In this document: positions 24,676-38,100 of the stretch, piece after piece
Layout: each line of letters opens with the position of its first letter
How positions within the stretch are numbered: position 1 is the stretch's first letter
NCBI RefSeq assembly: GCF_030463535.1
Contig: NC_132879.1
Coordinates: forward strand, 31,790,133 to 31,854,132
Direction: 5' to 3'
Length of the DNA stretch: 64,000 nt
Origin: Salminus brasiliensis
Lineage: Eukaryota; Chordata; Actinopteri; Characiformes; Bryconidae
Notes under the pieces: generated by a model
The model's database searches: none
What the model was told of the DNA's origin: nothing
The model's input: the letters and a program-made list of their open reading frames with translations, nothing else
Program-made: the position numbers and the translations under genes

Positions 24676-25188
24676 CTGAAGACTAATAGCTGTCAATTCA
24701 TTCAGCTATACTGATGTTTTATAGTGTGGTGGTTTTATTTTTACCTTTATTTAAGCAGGGTTGTCACACAAGAATCTCTTCCAAGGGAGCCCTAGCTAAA
24801 ATTGAATCAGCTGTGATTTGCTATTCTATACAGTGTGTGCATTAGCCTCCACCTCGGCTCTGGACACACTGGTCAGAGCTAGTTTGGAACCAAAGAATCA
24901 AGTGCAGTTCTCCCGCTGGTAGAACAGAGCGTTTTCACAAGTTTCATTTTTAGCCAGGAAGAGTAGAGATGGTGTGGGAGTAAAGCTAATTCTTCCCAAA
25001 TGGATATAATGGAATATCTTTGTCATTGCGTAAGAGGGCCCAAGGCCGCAAGCATTTGGACAGTCTCCTATAGTGCACCTCACTTATCTCCTATAGTAAC
25101 CCAACATTTTGGCAGCATGGACAAAACCGACAGAATATAAACATTTTATGGAAGGTTGGATCCTTTTTTGACATAACTAACTCCTTCT

Positions 25189-25270
25189 GTTCCACCTTAA
25201 ATAATGCAACAGTTATGTTCTGCCGTTATAATGTACTTAATGTTAACTATGGCACTATTTAAGGTGGAAT
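25189..25270. repeat. 82-bp foldback (hairpin) element
   Basis: Arms GTTCCACCTTAAATAATGC (25189-25207) and GCACTATTTAAGGTGGAAT (25252-25270) pair at 17 of 19 positions around a 44-base loop. Probably a short MITE core. Confidence 0.55.
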
Positions 25271-25879
25271 TAGATTAAGATGGTTTGGATTAGAAGCCAA
25301 CTTTCGCCTAATTTTGGCTATTAACTGATAACGTCACCGCAATTATCAGTTGAAATAAAACTCTTTGTTGTTGTGTTCACCCAACAAATGTTCAAATGTT
25401 TAGGGTACTTTTCGAAAAAGGCAGCAGCTGAGAATCTTTTACCTACAAGATTCTTACAGGACGCCAGAGGGCACCCTGCTACAACAAAATCAAGGATCGG
25501 AACTGGATCATGCTTTAAAAGTCAATACCCAGCCCATAAAAAAATGCCTGGATTAGCCCCGATCCCGATTCACTGGATCAGATCGGAACATTCCTATCGT
25601 TTACTCGTTTTATTCATTTTCTTGGTTTCGCTCTTGAGGTCCATTTACACCGGTTATGTGGGTTTATGGGTCGAAAGCAGTCTTAATAATTTAGTCATTT
25701 CTTACATGATAAACTGAAAGCAGGCCGTTCTCACCTTACTTGTCATATATGGAGTGTGAACAGTACATAGACAGTTCAGTAGATCTCCACTCAAGTATAT
25801 TTGTGAGAAAAGGCATCAAGTTTTTACTCAGTTACAGTTTGACCATTGCGCTGTCTTTTGCACTGTACATTACCAACAT

Positions 25880-26063
25880 TCTTGATGCTCTTATCCAGGG
25901 TGACTTACAGTTGAATCATGGCACACAGGTAGGTGAATGTAGCGTTAGGAGTCTTCCCAAAAAACTCTTATTGGTGTAGTGCGGTGTGTTAGCCCAGCCG
26001 GGGAACTGAGCCCTAATCTGCGACAAAGTCAGCAGTGTTGTTTCCCATCACGCTACATCAACA
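25880..26063 (-). repeat. tRNA-derived SINE, family 1, copy 2
   Basis: On the minus strand it aligns with 12421-12640: shared CTACACCAATAAGAGT and AAGACTCCTAAC blocks and the tail GTAAGTCACCCTGGATAAGA. The box-B equivalent has decayed to GGGCTCAGTTCC. Confidence 0.75.
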
Positions 26064-27204
26064 GTACTTCCTTCTGTTTTGAAATTGAGCTTTACTACTT
26101 TACTACTTAGGCCAATACATTCCCAAAGGAGAATAATGTAACCTAACAAACTTCAGTTTCTAAGCGGAGAGATGCTGGAGGTTCCTGTGCAGCTCTATGG
26201 ATCCTGTTACTACTTCTTATGCAGTATTTTACTTGAATATGGATTTTGTAAGATATTATAATATAGCTGTACACTTCCTTCTCTGCTAAATGTAAGGCAT
26301 GTAGTCATGAGAGTGAGGAACTGACACGTGGGCCCATTTTAATAGAGGTTTCAGGGGTTAAGGCAGGTTTGTGGAACACAATAAAGCTGACCTTACATCA
26401 GCACGAGTGAATGCAGTCTCTTAATCCACAGTTAGAAGGTCATTACGCTGTTCAGGGATTGGTTCTGCTAACACAGCCAGGCCTGTTGGACTCTCTTTCT
26501 CTTTCTCTCTCTCTCTCTCTCTCTCCTTCTGGCCGAGCGTCGTGCTGCTCGTGCTGCACGAGCCAGAAGTGTTCTCCTGCTCCTCTGCACAGGGCTCCAG
26601 AGAGCCGCAGCAGGCCAGCCGCCCACTCCTCCACCCGCTGCTGCAAATGTGGATCGAATTAAAGTCAGCCCAGGCCAGCACCCCCCCACCCCCCACCCGC
26701 AACCAACCAACTGCTGACTCCTCCTTCCAACAGTGGCCTGATCCTTCTCCTTTCTTTCTTTCTTTCCTTCTTTCTTCTTTTCTACATGCCATTTTTACAG
26801 TCCTCCTCACGTTGGCTTTTCCTGCTTTACAGAAAACAAGCCAGTGTTTCACTTCCAGTTGTTTAAAATGGCCAACTAAAGGCCTGGGAGTGTGAAAGGT
26901 GTGTGTGTGTTATGGATCTTTGGAACATACAGTTTTGTAATTTGCACTGTTGAGATTGAAACAGAGGCAACCAAAGGTTTTCCCTTCAAAGTGAACAAGG
27001 TTTAAGAACATGTTGTTGATGCGTGAAACCCTTCTCTCTGTTGTTTTCTGGCATGCTCTTAACTTTCACCATTTCTTCTTGTGAGCTGCGTTTCTAACAC
27101 AAGTACTAGTGACGAAAGTCGCGTAGTATTAGATTTTACTTTCAACAACAAAAGAAAGAAACAAAAAAGCTCAGAGATACAAAAGCTTCTTTTGAAATGA
27201 TCCA

Positions 27205-27210
27205 TTTATT
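27205..27210 (-). promoter_or_regulatory. nuak1: Candidate nuak1 poly(A) signal AATAAA
   Basis: The minus strand reads TTCAATAAATGG. It is followed 35-65 bases downstream (27143-27170) by a U/GU-rich run (rich in TTTGTTTC and TTGTTG words), which is a good downstream element for cleavage near 27,190. Confidence 0.5.
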
Positions 27211-30200
27211 GAACTGGTTTTACAGTGGCTTGGTTTTGCCATACATAAGAAACGCTGAGCAACTGAACTCTTTCAGCTTTACCATCTAAAACAGGCTTCA
27301 GCACCTCAGACAAACAGTCAACCAATGCCTGTAGAACACAATGACATAACTGCAGCCCATGCTCTCGCTCTCTTCCTCCCTTACTCTCTCGCTGCCCTTT
27401 CATGTAATCGTGACTCATATCTAAACACGCTCCCACACAGTCTTAGACGAGGCATGGAGTGGCGTTACATCAAGCAAAATGGCTTCACCACCAATAAATA
27501 GAGTATAAAAACACAACTGTTATAATTGTCATTATCAAAAAAATGAAACATGATCATAAAAGATAGCAAAGGCACTGAAACAAAAACCACCTCGGCAGTC
27601 CAGGTTTTTAAAAATCAATTAAGGCAAATAAAGAAAACGATTATTGTGGCGCTGGCCGACAATAGTAATGAATCGTAACAAAAATAATCAAAAATAATAC
27701 TTAAATAACATAATAATACTATCTTATTTTTAATTGTCAATAACAATATCCAGTCAAGTTTTCCTATAAGTAGACTTTCTGCTAACTAACAGATATGCAC
27801 CAGTTAATTCCAGTTCGGCAGAAGGCGTGTGTGGAGCTCATCGAATCGTCGACGTTCGTCCTTTCTTTGCAACCACTGTGTGGTGAAGGTGAACTGTGTG
27901 CTGACCAACCATGGCAGCACAATGGCACTTTACGGTGATTCTTAGTGGTTCCTCCAGCAGAGTTCACCAGCAATGCAGAGACTAATAAGCCTGAGCTGAA
28001 CCTCAATGTGGGATTAAACCACTTGCGGCCTTTCAGAGGGCATCTTTGGAATGGCAGCCCTAGGATGAACGAGCTGCTACAGCCTCTCTGCTGTGTAGGT
28101 GAGAAGTCCCCTAGCTTATGGTACCTCTACTAGGCTGTTGAACCCTGCACATGTCCACTATCTGTTTATCGCTGTGTCAGTCAGCACTGGGACGAGGGAC
28201 TGCATGAATGCTGATCTAGGATCAATTCCTCTCACATACCAGTGGCTTTGATTACCGTGTATGAACAGGAAGAAGCTGGCCTCCTTTTAAGACCAGCACT
28301 CTTACTAAGCGTCAGATGTTTCGGCCCCCGGTTGGATATGTGAGCGCCACATTCACGCTTCTGCCATAAAATAATAATAAAAAAAAACAAAATAAAATAA
28401 AATGATAAAAGATTCAATATTTTGGAGAATCAAAAACTGAAGCATAATAAAAACAAAATACTAACATAGTATAATTTTTTCACTGTGAATCCAGTTGACA
28501 ATACAATGCAATACAAAAATGCAATACAATACGATACACAAAGGGTGTCTCATTTTTCGCAGTACCCAGGACCTCTGCTGCACAAACTGCCTTCATATGT
28601 TGCACAGATGTTGGTCGGTTTGTTGTTTTGGGGACTCAATACGTGGTTTGGGGGATTTATCTATTGCAGCGCTTCTTCTGCTTTTCACTGTAATAGATGA
28701 TGATGGTGCTTTGCTGGGGGGTGCACAAACAGGAACTGTGAACCAATCTTCTCTACATTTAAACAACGTTTAGACACTGAGAACTATAAAACAAACACAC
28801 TTTCCACTTACTTTCTGAATTTCTACCTACCTCATCGTGCTACGTCAACACTTACAGTCGTCTTTCTTAACATGCAGCGGGATTAAAAGCTGCCACCTCC
28901 GTTTCCAGTAAATCATTCACCAGACCAGCTTACTGGAAACGCATCATACCTAACATTCGTACCTACCACTATTCACACACTTCTCTAAATCTTTCTATCC
29001 GTCCGACATCTACACTCGCTTACCTTCTACAACAAACTCTAGGCATAAACTCAGTACCACATTAAGGCTATGTTAACGGGCATACTATCTCTGATCTAAG
29101 ATTAAAAGCAATGATGAGAGTACACCCAGCAGACATGCTCACGTGGGGCTCAAATGGGCCAGGCATGGGCTCTGAGTGGGTTTGTACATGCGTTTTTACT
29201 TGGCCCCACAGCCCACCTTAATCTCAAATGGGTCCCATCTAGGCCCTGCATGCAGTGCACAACCCAGATGGCAAAACCTGATGCTTAACGTGGAACCCAA
29301 GGACAAAACTTTCTGGTTCCCAGTTAGGCCACCCATACAGGCCCCACATGGACATGTTAGCATGTTAGGCCCTACTCATTTAAGTATATAATACAGCAAA
29401 GCACCTCTACATTCAACCCAGGACAAGTTCTAGTACAAACATGCCACCGCAGCCTTTGGAATTTACCGGATCATCACTGTTTTGAAAACAATCATGTTTA
29501 CCTACTTTTTTTTTTTAATCCTCTGTGGGGTCAGCGCTCCAAAGATCACAGCAAACCGAATGACAGAAAAAAAAGATTTAGTGAACTGTGATCAGTGAGT
29601 CCTCATAACTGTCAATCAGTGAGTCGAAGTTTTCCCTGCCGGACACAACAGCCCTGGATATACACAAGTAGTGACTTCAGCGGGGGGAAAAAAACAGTGG
29701 AAATGTCTAAACTGCCTGTTTTAGCCTGTTACATTCCTCAGAACTGAGAGTGCGTCTGAAAGTGCTACCTACTTGTTTAAAAAAAAAAGAAAAAAGGCCT
29801 GCTAACGTGAAGATGTCCAGAGGGCTTAAAAAGCAATTCAGTTCAATCAAAAAACCCACACAGGCACAAACCCAGAGAGGAAAACAATGCATAAGCACCC
29901 GTCCAAGAGTCAGTCACACACAGGCAGGCCTTTTGAAGCCTTTGAGGATAAGACCTTAGACAGGGCAGCAGAACAGACAGAAACAAAGTCATTGTGTGAA
30001 GGATTCAGAGAGGTCGGAATGGGTTAGGAGCTTTAGAAGCTGCCCTTTCATCTTCACGTAGGATCAGCGCCTGCCACTGAATCGTCAATCTTTAAGTAAA
30101 GTCACTGAAAGCCTTGCAAAGACCAGAGGTTTGATGGCTTGAGCCAACATTACCAACGTGGCCGGTGGTAAACGTGCCAATAGAAAAGGCCTTGTACTCT

Positions 30201-30388
30201 TGAGGTCCTGGGTCTCCCAACATTCAATACAAAATAGAACAGCACATCTGGTGATGGCTCCAACTGCCATCTCTCTCCACATTTCGTTTCAGGAAATGAC
30301 ATACATAATTTCATATGAATAAAAAAAGGCACTTTCTACATATTCCCATACAAATGAGTCTAGATATAATACCTGTAAGAGAGTTTGT

Positions 30389-30392
<4 letters not shown>

Positions 30393-30450
<58 letters not shown>
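30393..30450. repeat. TA microsatellite in the nuak1 3' UTR region
   Basis: Pure (AT)29, self-complementary, so it would form a long hairpin if transcribed. Confidence 0.95.
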
Positions 30451-30453
<3 letters not shown>

Positions 30454-31116
30454 TGAGAACTCATGTCTCGTGTATGCGGTCTGATTATTACTAATTAAAC
30501 AGCATAATAATTATATATGTCAGTTCCATTTGGGTTAAAGGAGAGACTGAGATTCCCGCTCTTCCAGTACAGCCAGACCACACCAGTTCTGTATCGCTAA
30601 CTCTACGCAAAATATTAATAAATAATTGACACTGACAGTTCTTTTTGAGCAAGACCCTGGTTTTCTTTTTTCATTTTTTTACAGGAAGTAAAGATCACAA
30701 CATGTGCTCTGTGTGAGTTTTAAGGTGCTTTTGTAAACTCAGCTTGGCTCTCGTTCGTCTTTCGTCTTCAGAGCCTTCCACTGTGTGGTGTCTATGTGTG
30801 ATTCTAACTCACCTTCTGCTTGAACATGTAAACATTTGAACTCAGCACTGGTGTTTGTGAGGGTCGAGAGCAGGCTGGAGTAACTAACTACTACTTGACC
30901 TACTACTTGAACACTTACTATACTAAGCTCGTATCGGTGTGACTTGTGTGTGTTCGGTGGTGTATAAACCCAATTCGATCTGTTCAGTCTCCTGATCAGA
31001 TTATCCCAGCATAACACTGGTCGTCAGAGATACACGAAGCAAATCACACCCTCACGCTTTCCCCTCTGCCACCCTCCATCACACTCTCTTTCTCTCACAA
31101 AATCTTCTATTTCTCT

Positions 31117-32168
31117 CTACGACAGGTTGCTGCTGATGTCCAGGGCTTGCTGGTACACCTGAGTCATGTCATCCAGGTCTCCCAGCAGGGAGAAGCTGCT
31201 GTTGTCCCCAGGAGAGCCCTGTCCGTGCGCCCCTCGGCCAAATTTTCCTCCGTGGAGGGGCGGCGCCGCCTGGAGCCCTTTGAAGTTGGCCAGCTGGAGC
31301 AGGTTCTCCGCAGACACGCAGCCTCTGATGTTTGGCCGTGGGGCGATGGGAGGCCAGTCAACTCCGCTGAAGGAGCTGTTGGTCAGGACGCTGCTGTCTT
31401 CGCCCACAATGCTGGAGGGGCGGCTCTGGCTGCGCGACAAACCAGAGTCGCCAGATGGCGGTTCCCCAAGGACGCTCATGGAAGGCATGGCACTGTAGGT
31501 GGAATATTTGCCATTGCGCTTCAGAATGCCCTTCCTACCTACGGCGCGCTTCGGTGGCGAGCTGGCGATAAGCGGAGTTATACTCCCACCTAGCAGGTCG
31601 GAGGACTCGCTGCGCTCTGGAGAAGAATAGTACCCTGATTCACGTTGCTGACTGTTCTTCAAGATGCCCTTCTTCGGCAGGATGGGCACCATCTTAGCTG
31701 GAGAGCCTCCCGTCAGAGCTGGCTCCTCCTCCTCTTGTCCGGCCGCAGACCCCGACTCCCTCTCTGCTTCTTTTGTCGCGGGCACCAGCTCGATGTCCTC
31801 CAGGCTGGGAGAGTGCTGCTCTTCTGCTGGCCGTGTCTTCAGAATGCCTTTCGGTCTCTTCAGGCCCAGGTTGTCTTCGCCGTTGCAGTGAGGCATCCCT
31901 CCATCGTTCTCTTTCTTGGACTTTTTCAGTCGCTGGCGGACCAGCTGGAGCGGCTCGGGCCGAGCGCCTTTGGTGCCTCGTGGCTCTGTCCGACTCTGCC
32001 AGTCAATGAGGCGAGCCAGCATGGGAGATCCGGTGTCACGTTGGGTCTCGCAGTCGCAGACACTGCTTTTCCAGCCCCAGTTCACCCACCAGTGATTTGC
32101 GATGTCCTCCACTGTGGCTCGCCTATCTGGGTTCACCATCAGCATCCAGCGAATCAGACCCCGTGCAT
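31117..32168 (-). CDS. nuak1: nuak1 exon 7 (codons 283-632 and stop): end of kinase domain and regulatory tail
   Basis: Acceptor ttttccag. The exon completes D283 and continues [20 protein letters not shown], closing the kinase domain at [15 protein letters not shown]. The remaining roughly 300 residues form a low-complexity regulatory tail with KKSKKEND, three GILK motifs, [24 protein letters not shown] and [12 protein letters not shown], ending in [20 protein letters not shown] and then DISSNLS. The stop is TAG at 31119-31117. Long open frames on the opposite strand here are shadows of this exon. Confidence 0.97.
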
Positions 32169-35100
32169 CTGGAAAAGCATGCGGTTATGTACACTTTAGG
32201 ATAATTCATTTATCAGCTACAGTAATTGTAGACTGAAGCCAAATAGCATGCATTGACCACCAGCACAAGAACACACCATAAATATGTCCATATATTAAAT
32301 CATTAAATTAAAGCAGGGAGCATCTAATTAACCCAGAAACACAAGGATTTGGATTGCTGGCGGCCCATGGCCTAATCTGTCACACCTCTTTGCCAAAAAT
32401 ACAAAAAAACAAAGCACTTCCAACATAATAATTTCATAGAACAAGGCAAAACTGTGTCTAATTTAAGTGAATACATGGATAATGGCATTTTCCTCATCTC
32501 TCTATACCGCAAAGGCATCCAATGGATCTTTAAAGAACAGTTCTGTACCTGATGATTGGGTGGGTTCTCTGTATTCTCCATTGCTGATTTGGCGGATAAG
32601 GTTCTTGTGGTCTCCCCCATCGAATGGCATTGTACCGTAGACCAGAGTATAGAGCAGCACTCCTAGCGCCCAGCTATCCACCTGCAGGGAAGAGATAACA
32701 CTGGCATTTGCTGACTCTGGACAATACGCAGTATAAAAGACTGCAGAAAAAAATCCCACACTCCACACTGCCTAAGAGAAACAGACACGCTCAAGATAAG
32801 ATACCACTTGAGGGCCAAAAGACTCCTCTGGTCATGCATGCATGGCCAGGTCTTTTTGTGTTATTGCTTTTGGCATGGTGGCTGCTGTACAATAGCCCTC
32901 TTGTCCTCTTTTCCTGTGACAGCCAGACTAAGTGTCAGCACGCAGTGAATCAGTGCACTTCTCAGGTAAGGAGCGGTTATGTTATCAGTCAATTCGTGCT
33001 GCTTTTTGGACCTTCGGTTATGTAAGTTTCTCAGCACACACAGAGCAACTTACATAAGGCCTACAGCCCCACTGGAGGAGCATGGAAGAGCAGCTAGAAG
33101 GTACAAGGGGCTAATGGAAGCAGATGGCAGCTTTGAGATTCTTATACGCACAAACTCCTCATTAAACAAACCATCTCACAAAGGCTTGCCAGGTCCTGTA
33201 TGGGTGTTGGGTCACAGGAAATCAGATAGCAAGTCTTGAGTGATTAGACTTCCTCACAAATTGTTTTGCTCAAGGCCTTCCTCTCATCGGACAGAGAATG
33301 AAGAGATTCTGATCATGACAAGGTGACACAGCCATTGTGTGTGCTATTTATTCCTCTTGCTGGCTGTAATTTGTGGGTTTTCCCATAAGAGTACTGTAAT
33401 TTTGATTACAATCTCTCAGTTGCTGTATTTTTTTTTGTACCCAAAGGAAAATTGCAGCAAATTAAAGCAAATTGAAAGCCTCTGCTTTTGAGTCTAAAAA
33501 TATGGCCTGCACTTGTTATAGAACACTCAACTGCCACAGTCTGGCATTTTGGAAACGCCTAACGATTCCTTTGTAAACAGAACAGAACGTGTGTAGCCAG
33601 ACTCTCTCTTTCTCTTTACCTACCACAAAAATGGACAAAGGACAGAGAGAAAACTCTCCTTGCCAGTGGATCTCTAAAAAAAACATCTCTTACAGTTTTC
33701 AAATCTCTTTTCAAATCAGTCATAGCTTTTAGCATGAGACGATTATCATCACCACAACAGGGGGACTCTTGTCATTGATTAGCACTCAGAGACACACCGC
33801 ATCCAAAATAGTTAAGAGAGAGGATGTAGTTGATTCTAGTTCAGTAACTGATGATTCTGGAACACTAACTGGAAGACTTGCTTATATTAGACCAACAGGG
33901 GGAGAGTGAGGGTCTGCTTTGTGGGTCTGATCCGAGGCAGGATAATCCTATCAAAGTGCAGCATAATGCTTCAGTAACTCTCTTTGTCTGCCTCATCACA
34001 CATACACACACACACCCTCAGAAAGGAAGAGCCTAGAGATTAGTGAAGCTCTCTCCAGTGATGTACCATATCAGTAACACAAGGCTTGCCTACATTTTAA
34101 ATTGGTCGTATGCATTTTGCAGGAGGATTTTATCTTGTAAAGGTGTAGTAATAAAACACTATGAAACCATTACACCTTTACACTATAAAGACTGAGAGAT
34201 GTAGATGTATCATTTTGTTTTTTGGTACTTGCCTCATTTGTAAGCTCCTTAAAGAACAAGTGTCTGCCTAATAAATGAACGTAAATATAGTGTAAATGCA
34301 AAATGTCTTACCTCAGGGCCCCGATAAGGTCTTCCATTAACAATCTCTGGAGATGCATACAGTGGGCTGCCACAGAATGTCTGCAAGAGCTTGTCCTTGT
34401 GGTACAGGTTGGACAGCCCAAAATCAGCAATCTGCTCAGACAGAGAGGGCAAAAATATTTGAAAATGTGTAAAACAGTGTAAATCAGGTGTCATACATTC
34501 CTCACGCATTGTAATTACATCTAGTCAGGATAAATCATCCTAAATCTAGCCAATATATGTAATATGTCATTTTTAGATTGTGCCCAAATTATTTAGCTTA
34601 TTTCTGAATAGTTTTACTAGTAAATCAATTAAAATTCTCATTATGTTGGCATATTATACTGCTTGCTTACTTAGCGGCACATGCTAAATTATCCGCCAAT
34701 ACGTTGAGACAGTTTCCCTTGGTTACGATGTACTTTTGCTTTCATAGGGCAGATGCAACTACATTATTCACTTAAGAGAAAAGACTAAGCTATCTAAACA
34801 AATGAAAAAATGAATGAGTTTATCACCTTTATATTACAGTTCTCATCCAGTAGCACATTTTCCAGTTTCAGATCCCTATGCACCACTCCATTCTGGGAAA
34901 GAAAACATTGGCTTATAGTTATAATTTGAATATTTTCACTGATGCGTTTGCCTAAACAGTCCTGACTACACTTGGTCTTAAGTGCCTACTCCCTCCAGCA
35001 ACAGCAGTAGCAGATGTTAAAAGCTGGGATTAAACCCATGACCCCTTGGTTCTTAGCCAAGTTCTTGAACCCATAACCCACCGCTACCCAGCTACGAGAA

Positions 35101-38100
35101 GTCCTGCACTGGAACCACAGGCAAAGATAATGAGGGATTATTCGATGTTCTAACAGCTAAAGCATGTAGCTAAGTAAATACTACAAGCTTCTTGGACAAC
35201 ACCACGCTCTTATATCTACTGAGGTCATAGGCAACATATTGAGATCAACCAACAAACATCTGCGCCATAAACGCACATCTGTAATTACAGACTAGCACGA
35301 GTTGTGTTCTCACACCGGCTCTGGATTAAAACTCAGCTGTATCATTAGCGTTTCTTTTAAAGCGGCAATTAACATGTGGGAAGCAGGGCCAGAAGCACAG
35401 CCGTTGGAGATTAGGATCGCGAGTTCCGTCGCAGTCGAGTTCATTAGCGATGTGGCTATGCACAGTGCAACTTGGGACGGCACAAAAGGGGAACACATGT
35501 TCAGCGCACTTCCAATCCGAGCAGATGGGCCAAGAGACGGGGGCTAAGCATGGCACGTCCTGTGTCATCTCAGCCCCACCTACAAGTGCGAGTGTGCCAG
35601 CGCTGATGCCCAGAGTGGTGATGATAGTGACTCAGTCCCACCCTAATCATCGAAGGTCAGCACTGAGCTTCTCCAGCCAGGGAAATGACATCACTCCTCT
35701 CTCAGCTGTAGATGTCAATGTCAATAGTGCAGCCCACCCAGTGTTGCGTCTGTGTGGGACCTGGCTCTGAACTGAATGCGGTGGAAGGGAAGGAGCCACT
35801 GCTGGAGGTCTTAGCCTATGCGCACAGTGGAAATGGGGGGAGAGATCTGATCCGTGGAGGGAAACAATAATGAAAGACCGGACAGAAAGACAAAAGCGGA
35901 AAGATCCCAGAGACTGCTTACAGGCAGAATGTTTGCAGTACGTGTGGCCTGCTCCATTCTCCCTTGCTTTGGGCAAACCACCAAATGAGGACATGCTCTA
36001 TGACAGACTAGCATATTACTCTGCTGAAAGCTAAGCCAAACGACTAAACGCACGACTCAGAAAGTGAAGCTGCTTCCCATCAGGCTGTCACTCGGAGATT
36101 CCTCCTGAATGTGAGCGGGCCAAAGACAACATGCTCACAGAGCTGACGTATTCTACGTGTGCGCATCTCCGAGTTTTATTAAGTAAGTACACGTGCTGCT
36201 GCGAACAAAAGCCCGAGTATACAACAGAGGTCACGAGGCAGGGCGGGGGAAGAGCAGGGGGAAGGCAGAACAGGAAGATGAAGAAGAAGGCGGTGGAAGG
36301 TTAGGGGCATCTATGTTATGGTACCTTATGGCAGTAGTGCACAGCAGAGACAATCTGCCTGAAGAAGTGTCGTGTCTCTCTCTCCGTCAGACGCCGCCGC
36401 TCACTGATGTAGTCATACAGCTCCCCCTTACTGGCGTACTCCATCACGATCACAATCTTGTCCTTATTCTCAAACACTGCAACACACAACAGGCAGGAGA
36501 TATTTCAGTTAAAAAGAAACAACATTTGCCTAAATAAAAGGCAGTAAACCTCTGATCTACCCGCCCTGTATTTCTCTGGATGTGCTCACACAGCATGTCA
36601 TGTAATAAGTATATGGTGCGTAGCATCTGACAAACGTTCAGATGGACAGAAGTACAGCCACAGCTGCGGCAGCAATCTTCAAAACAAGGCCCACAGTCAA
36701 AAATATCAAATCTACCAACCTCCCAAGTTTTACTTGAGGTCAAAACAAAAAAAGAAAAATGAGAGACATTCAAAACTCAACAGACATATGAAAATAAAGA
36801 GAAAGCAAATATTCTGGACAGGGCAGCTCACAGAGTTCATAGGGTCATGGCTTAAACCACTAATGAGTATGAGACTCAGGGTAAAGCCAGAGACCAGCTC
36901 GTGGTGTAACGACAACAAACACAGCAAATTACAGTGAAACGCTGCGATTTCTGCAGGCAGCAGAATGCGGTTGTTTCTGTCCCAAAATCCCCAAATCTGC
37001 TTTTAAGAAGCACCCCGCCCAGCGGTGTGCCCCAGCAGGCTGAGCCTGTCACCCGTCCAGGGAGAGAAGCACGTCCTGGCACTCTACTAAAGCTTGCATC
37101 CATCCACCCACTCCACGCCTCACATGCCTCCAGAGTCTTAGAGCAAGAGTCAGCGAAAATCCAATTTAGCACAAATGTAGATAATCAGCCTAGACACAGT
37201 TTTGCTTTCTTAGCTTTACACTACAGCTATGACGCTAATGTAGCTAACACTTACAGCTCACCAATTAACATTATGCAATGTGTATTCCTACATCACTGCA
37301 AGTTTGCCTCAAACTGCTGAACTGTTGGGTAATCACAAATTCACAGTATGAATTAATGCTGGATAAAAATACATCAAATAGATACGTCTGTATTTTGTCT
37401 AGACCTTTGTCCACTTTTATAGATGTGTTACACAGTCTCACAGTAGATCAGATCATAAACCACATAAGGAGGCTTATTGTTACTACAATAAAGCTTGGAT
37501 TGAAGTCCCGCATCTCATCTCTGTGTGTGATGATTTAAGCACTGTGCAGCTTTTTCCAAACGAAACGTCCAAAGCAGGAAGTGTTTGGCTTTCTGGGATT
37601 GTGCGAATGCAGCAGAAAGAGACAGCACAGGAACAGAAGGCTGTTAGGAAAGAGAACACGGTGCCACTGTTCCTTTTGCAGTAAATCATGCACTTCTCAC
37701 CATGTCGTGGAATACAGCAGGCTGCTGTTAGCTTCCACAGCACAGCTGTAAGAAACTGTTTGCATGTTGATGAGGGGTCACGATTCAAGGCCAAAGCACT
37801 GATTGCGTCTCCAAATAAGCCACTTGTCAGTTTTTTCACGTACCCCTTTTCTTACTCATTATATAACGCAGAGTGTGGCTGGTGGTTTTTAGCAAGGTTG
37901 TGGCAAGGACAAAAAGGTAAGAGCTACACGGGGTGCAGCATGGCGCTTAAGATCTGGTTTTGCACCTTAGTTTACCCAGATCACTACACTTCCAGAGGAA
38001 AGGTGCATATTTATAACTTTTTAAATAGAAAAATATGATAATGGTCTGGGATTAAGGCAGGGTGTAAGGACACCCAAAACTTGAGTGCATCAACCCAGTG

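Larger units (their letters stand above)
20950..27180. other. Non-coding DNA downstream of nuak1
   Basis: Contains the SINE, LINE and MITE fragments listed and a CT tract at 26489-26525. A TIR-like block CACTGGATCAGATCGGAACA at 25579 is related to the right end of the hAT-like element at 12921. No exon recognised on either strand. Confidence 0.7.
27190..31116 (-). other. nuak1: Probable nuak1 3' untranslated region (about 3.9 kb)
   Basis: Downstream of the stop codon there is no coding potential. The first well-formed poly(A) signal with a GU-rich downstream element lies about 3.9 kb away (27205-27210). A 3' UTR of roughly this length would match the long human NUAK1 3' UTR. It contains a pure TA dinucleotide run at 30393-30450 and a dispersed-repeat-like stretch rich in TGGGCC/GGCCCA words at about 29110-29380. 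The extent is inferred from the signal, not from transcript data; shorter forms are possible. Confidence 0.5.

Noticed and set aside
31147..32199. Long plus-strand ORFs (148 aa and 184 aa) opposite nuak1 exon 7
   Set aside because: They are antisense shadows of a conserved kinase exon with high GC. Their protein content matches nothing and has no independent start context or splice logic.
36193..36537. 114-aa ORF overlapping nuak1 exon 3 on the opposite strand
   Set aside because: It overlaps the conserved kinase exon antisense and lacks any recognisable domain.
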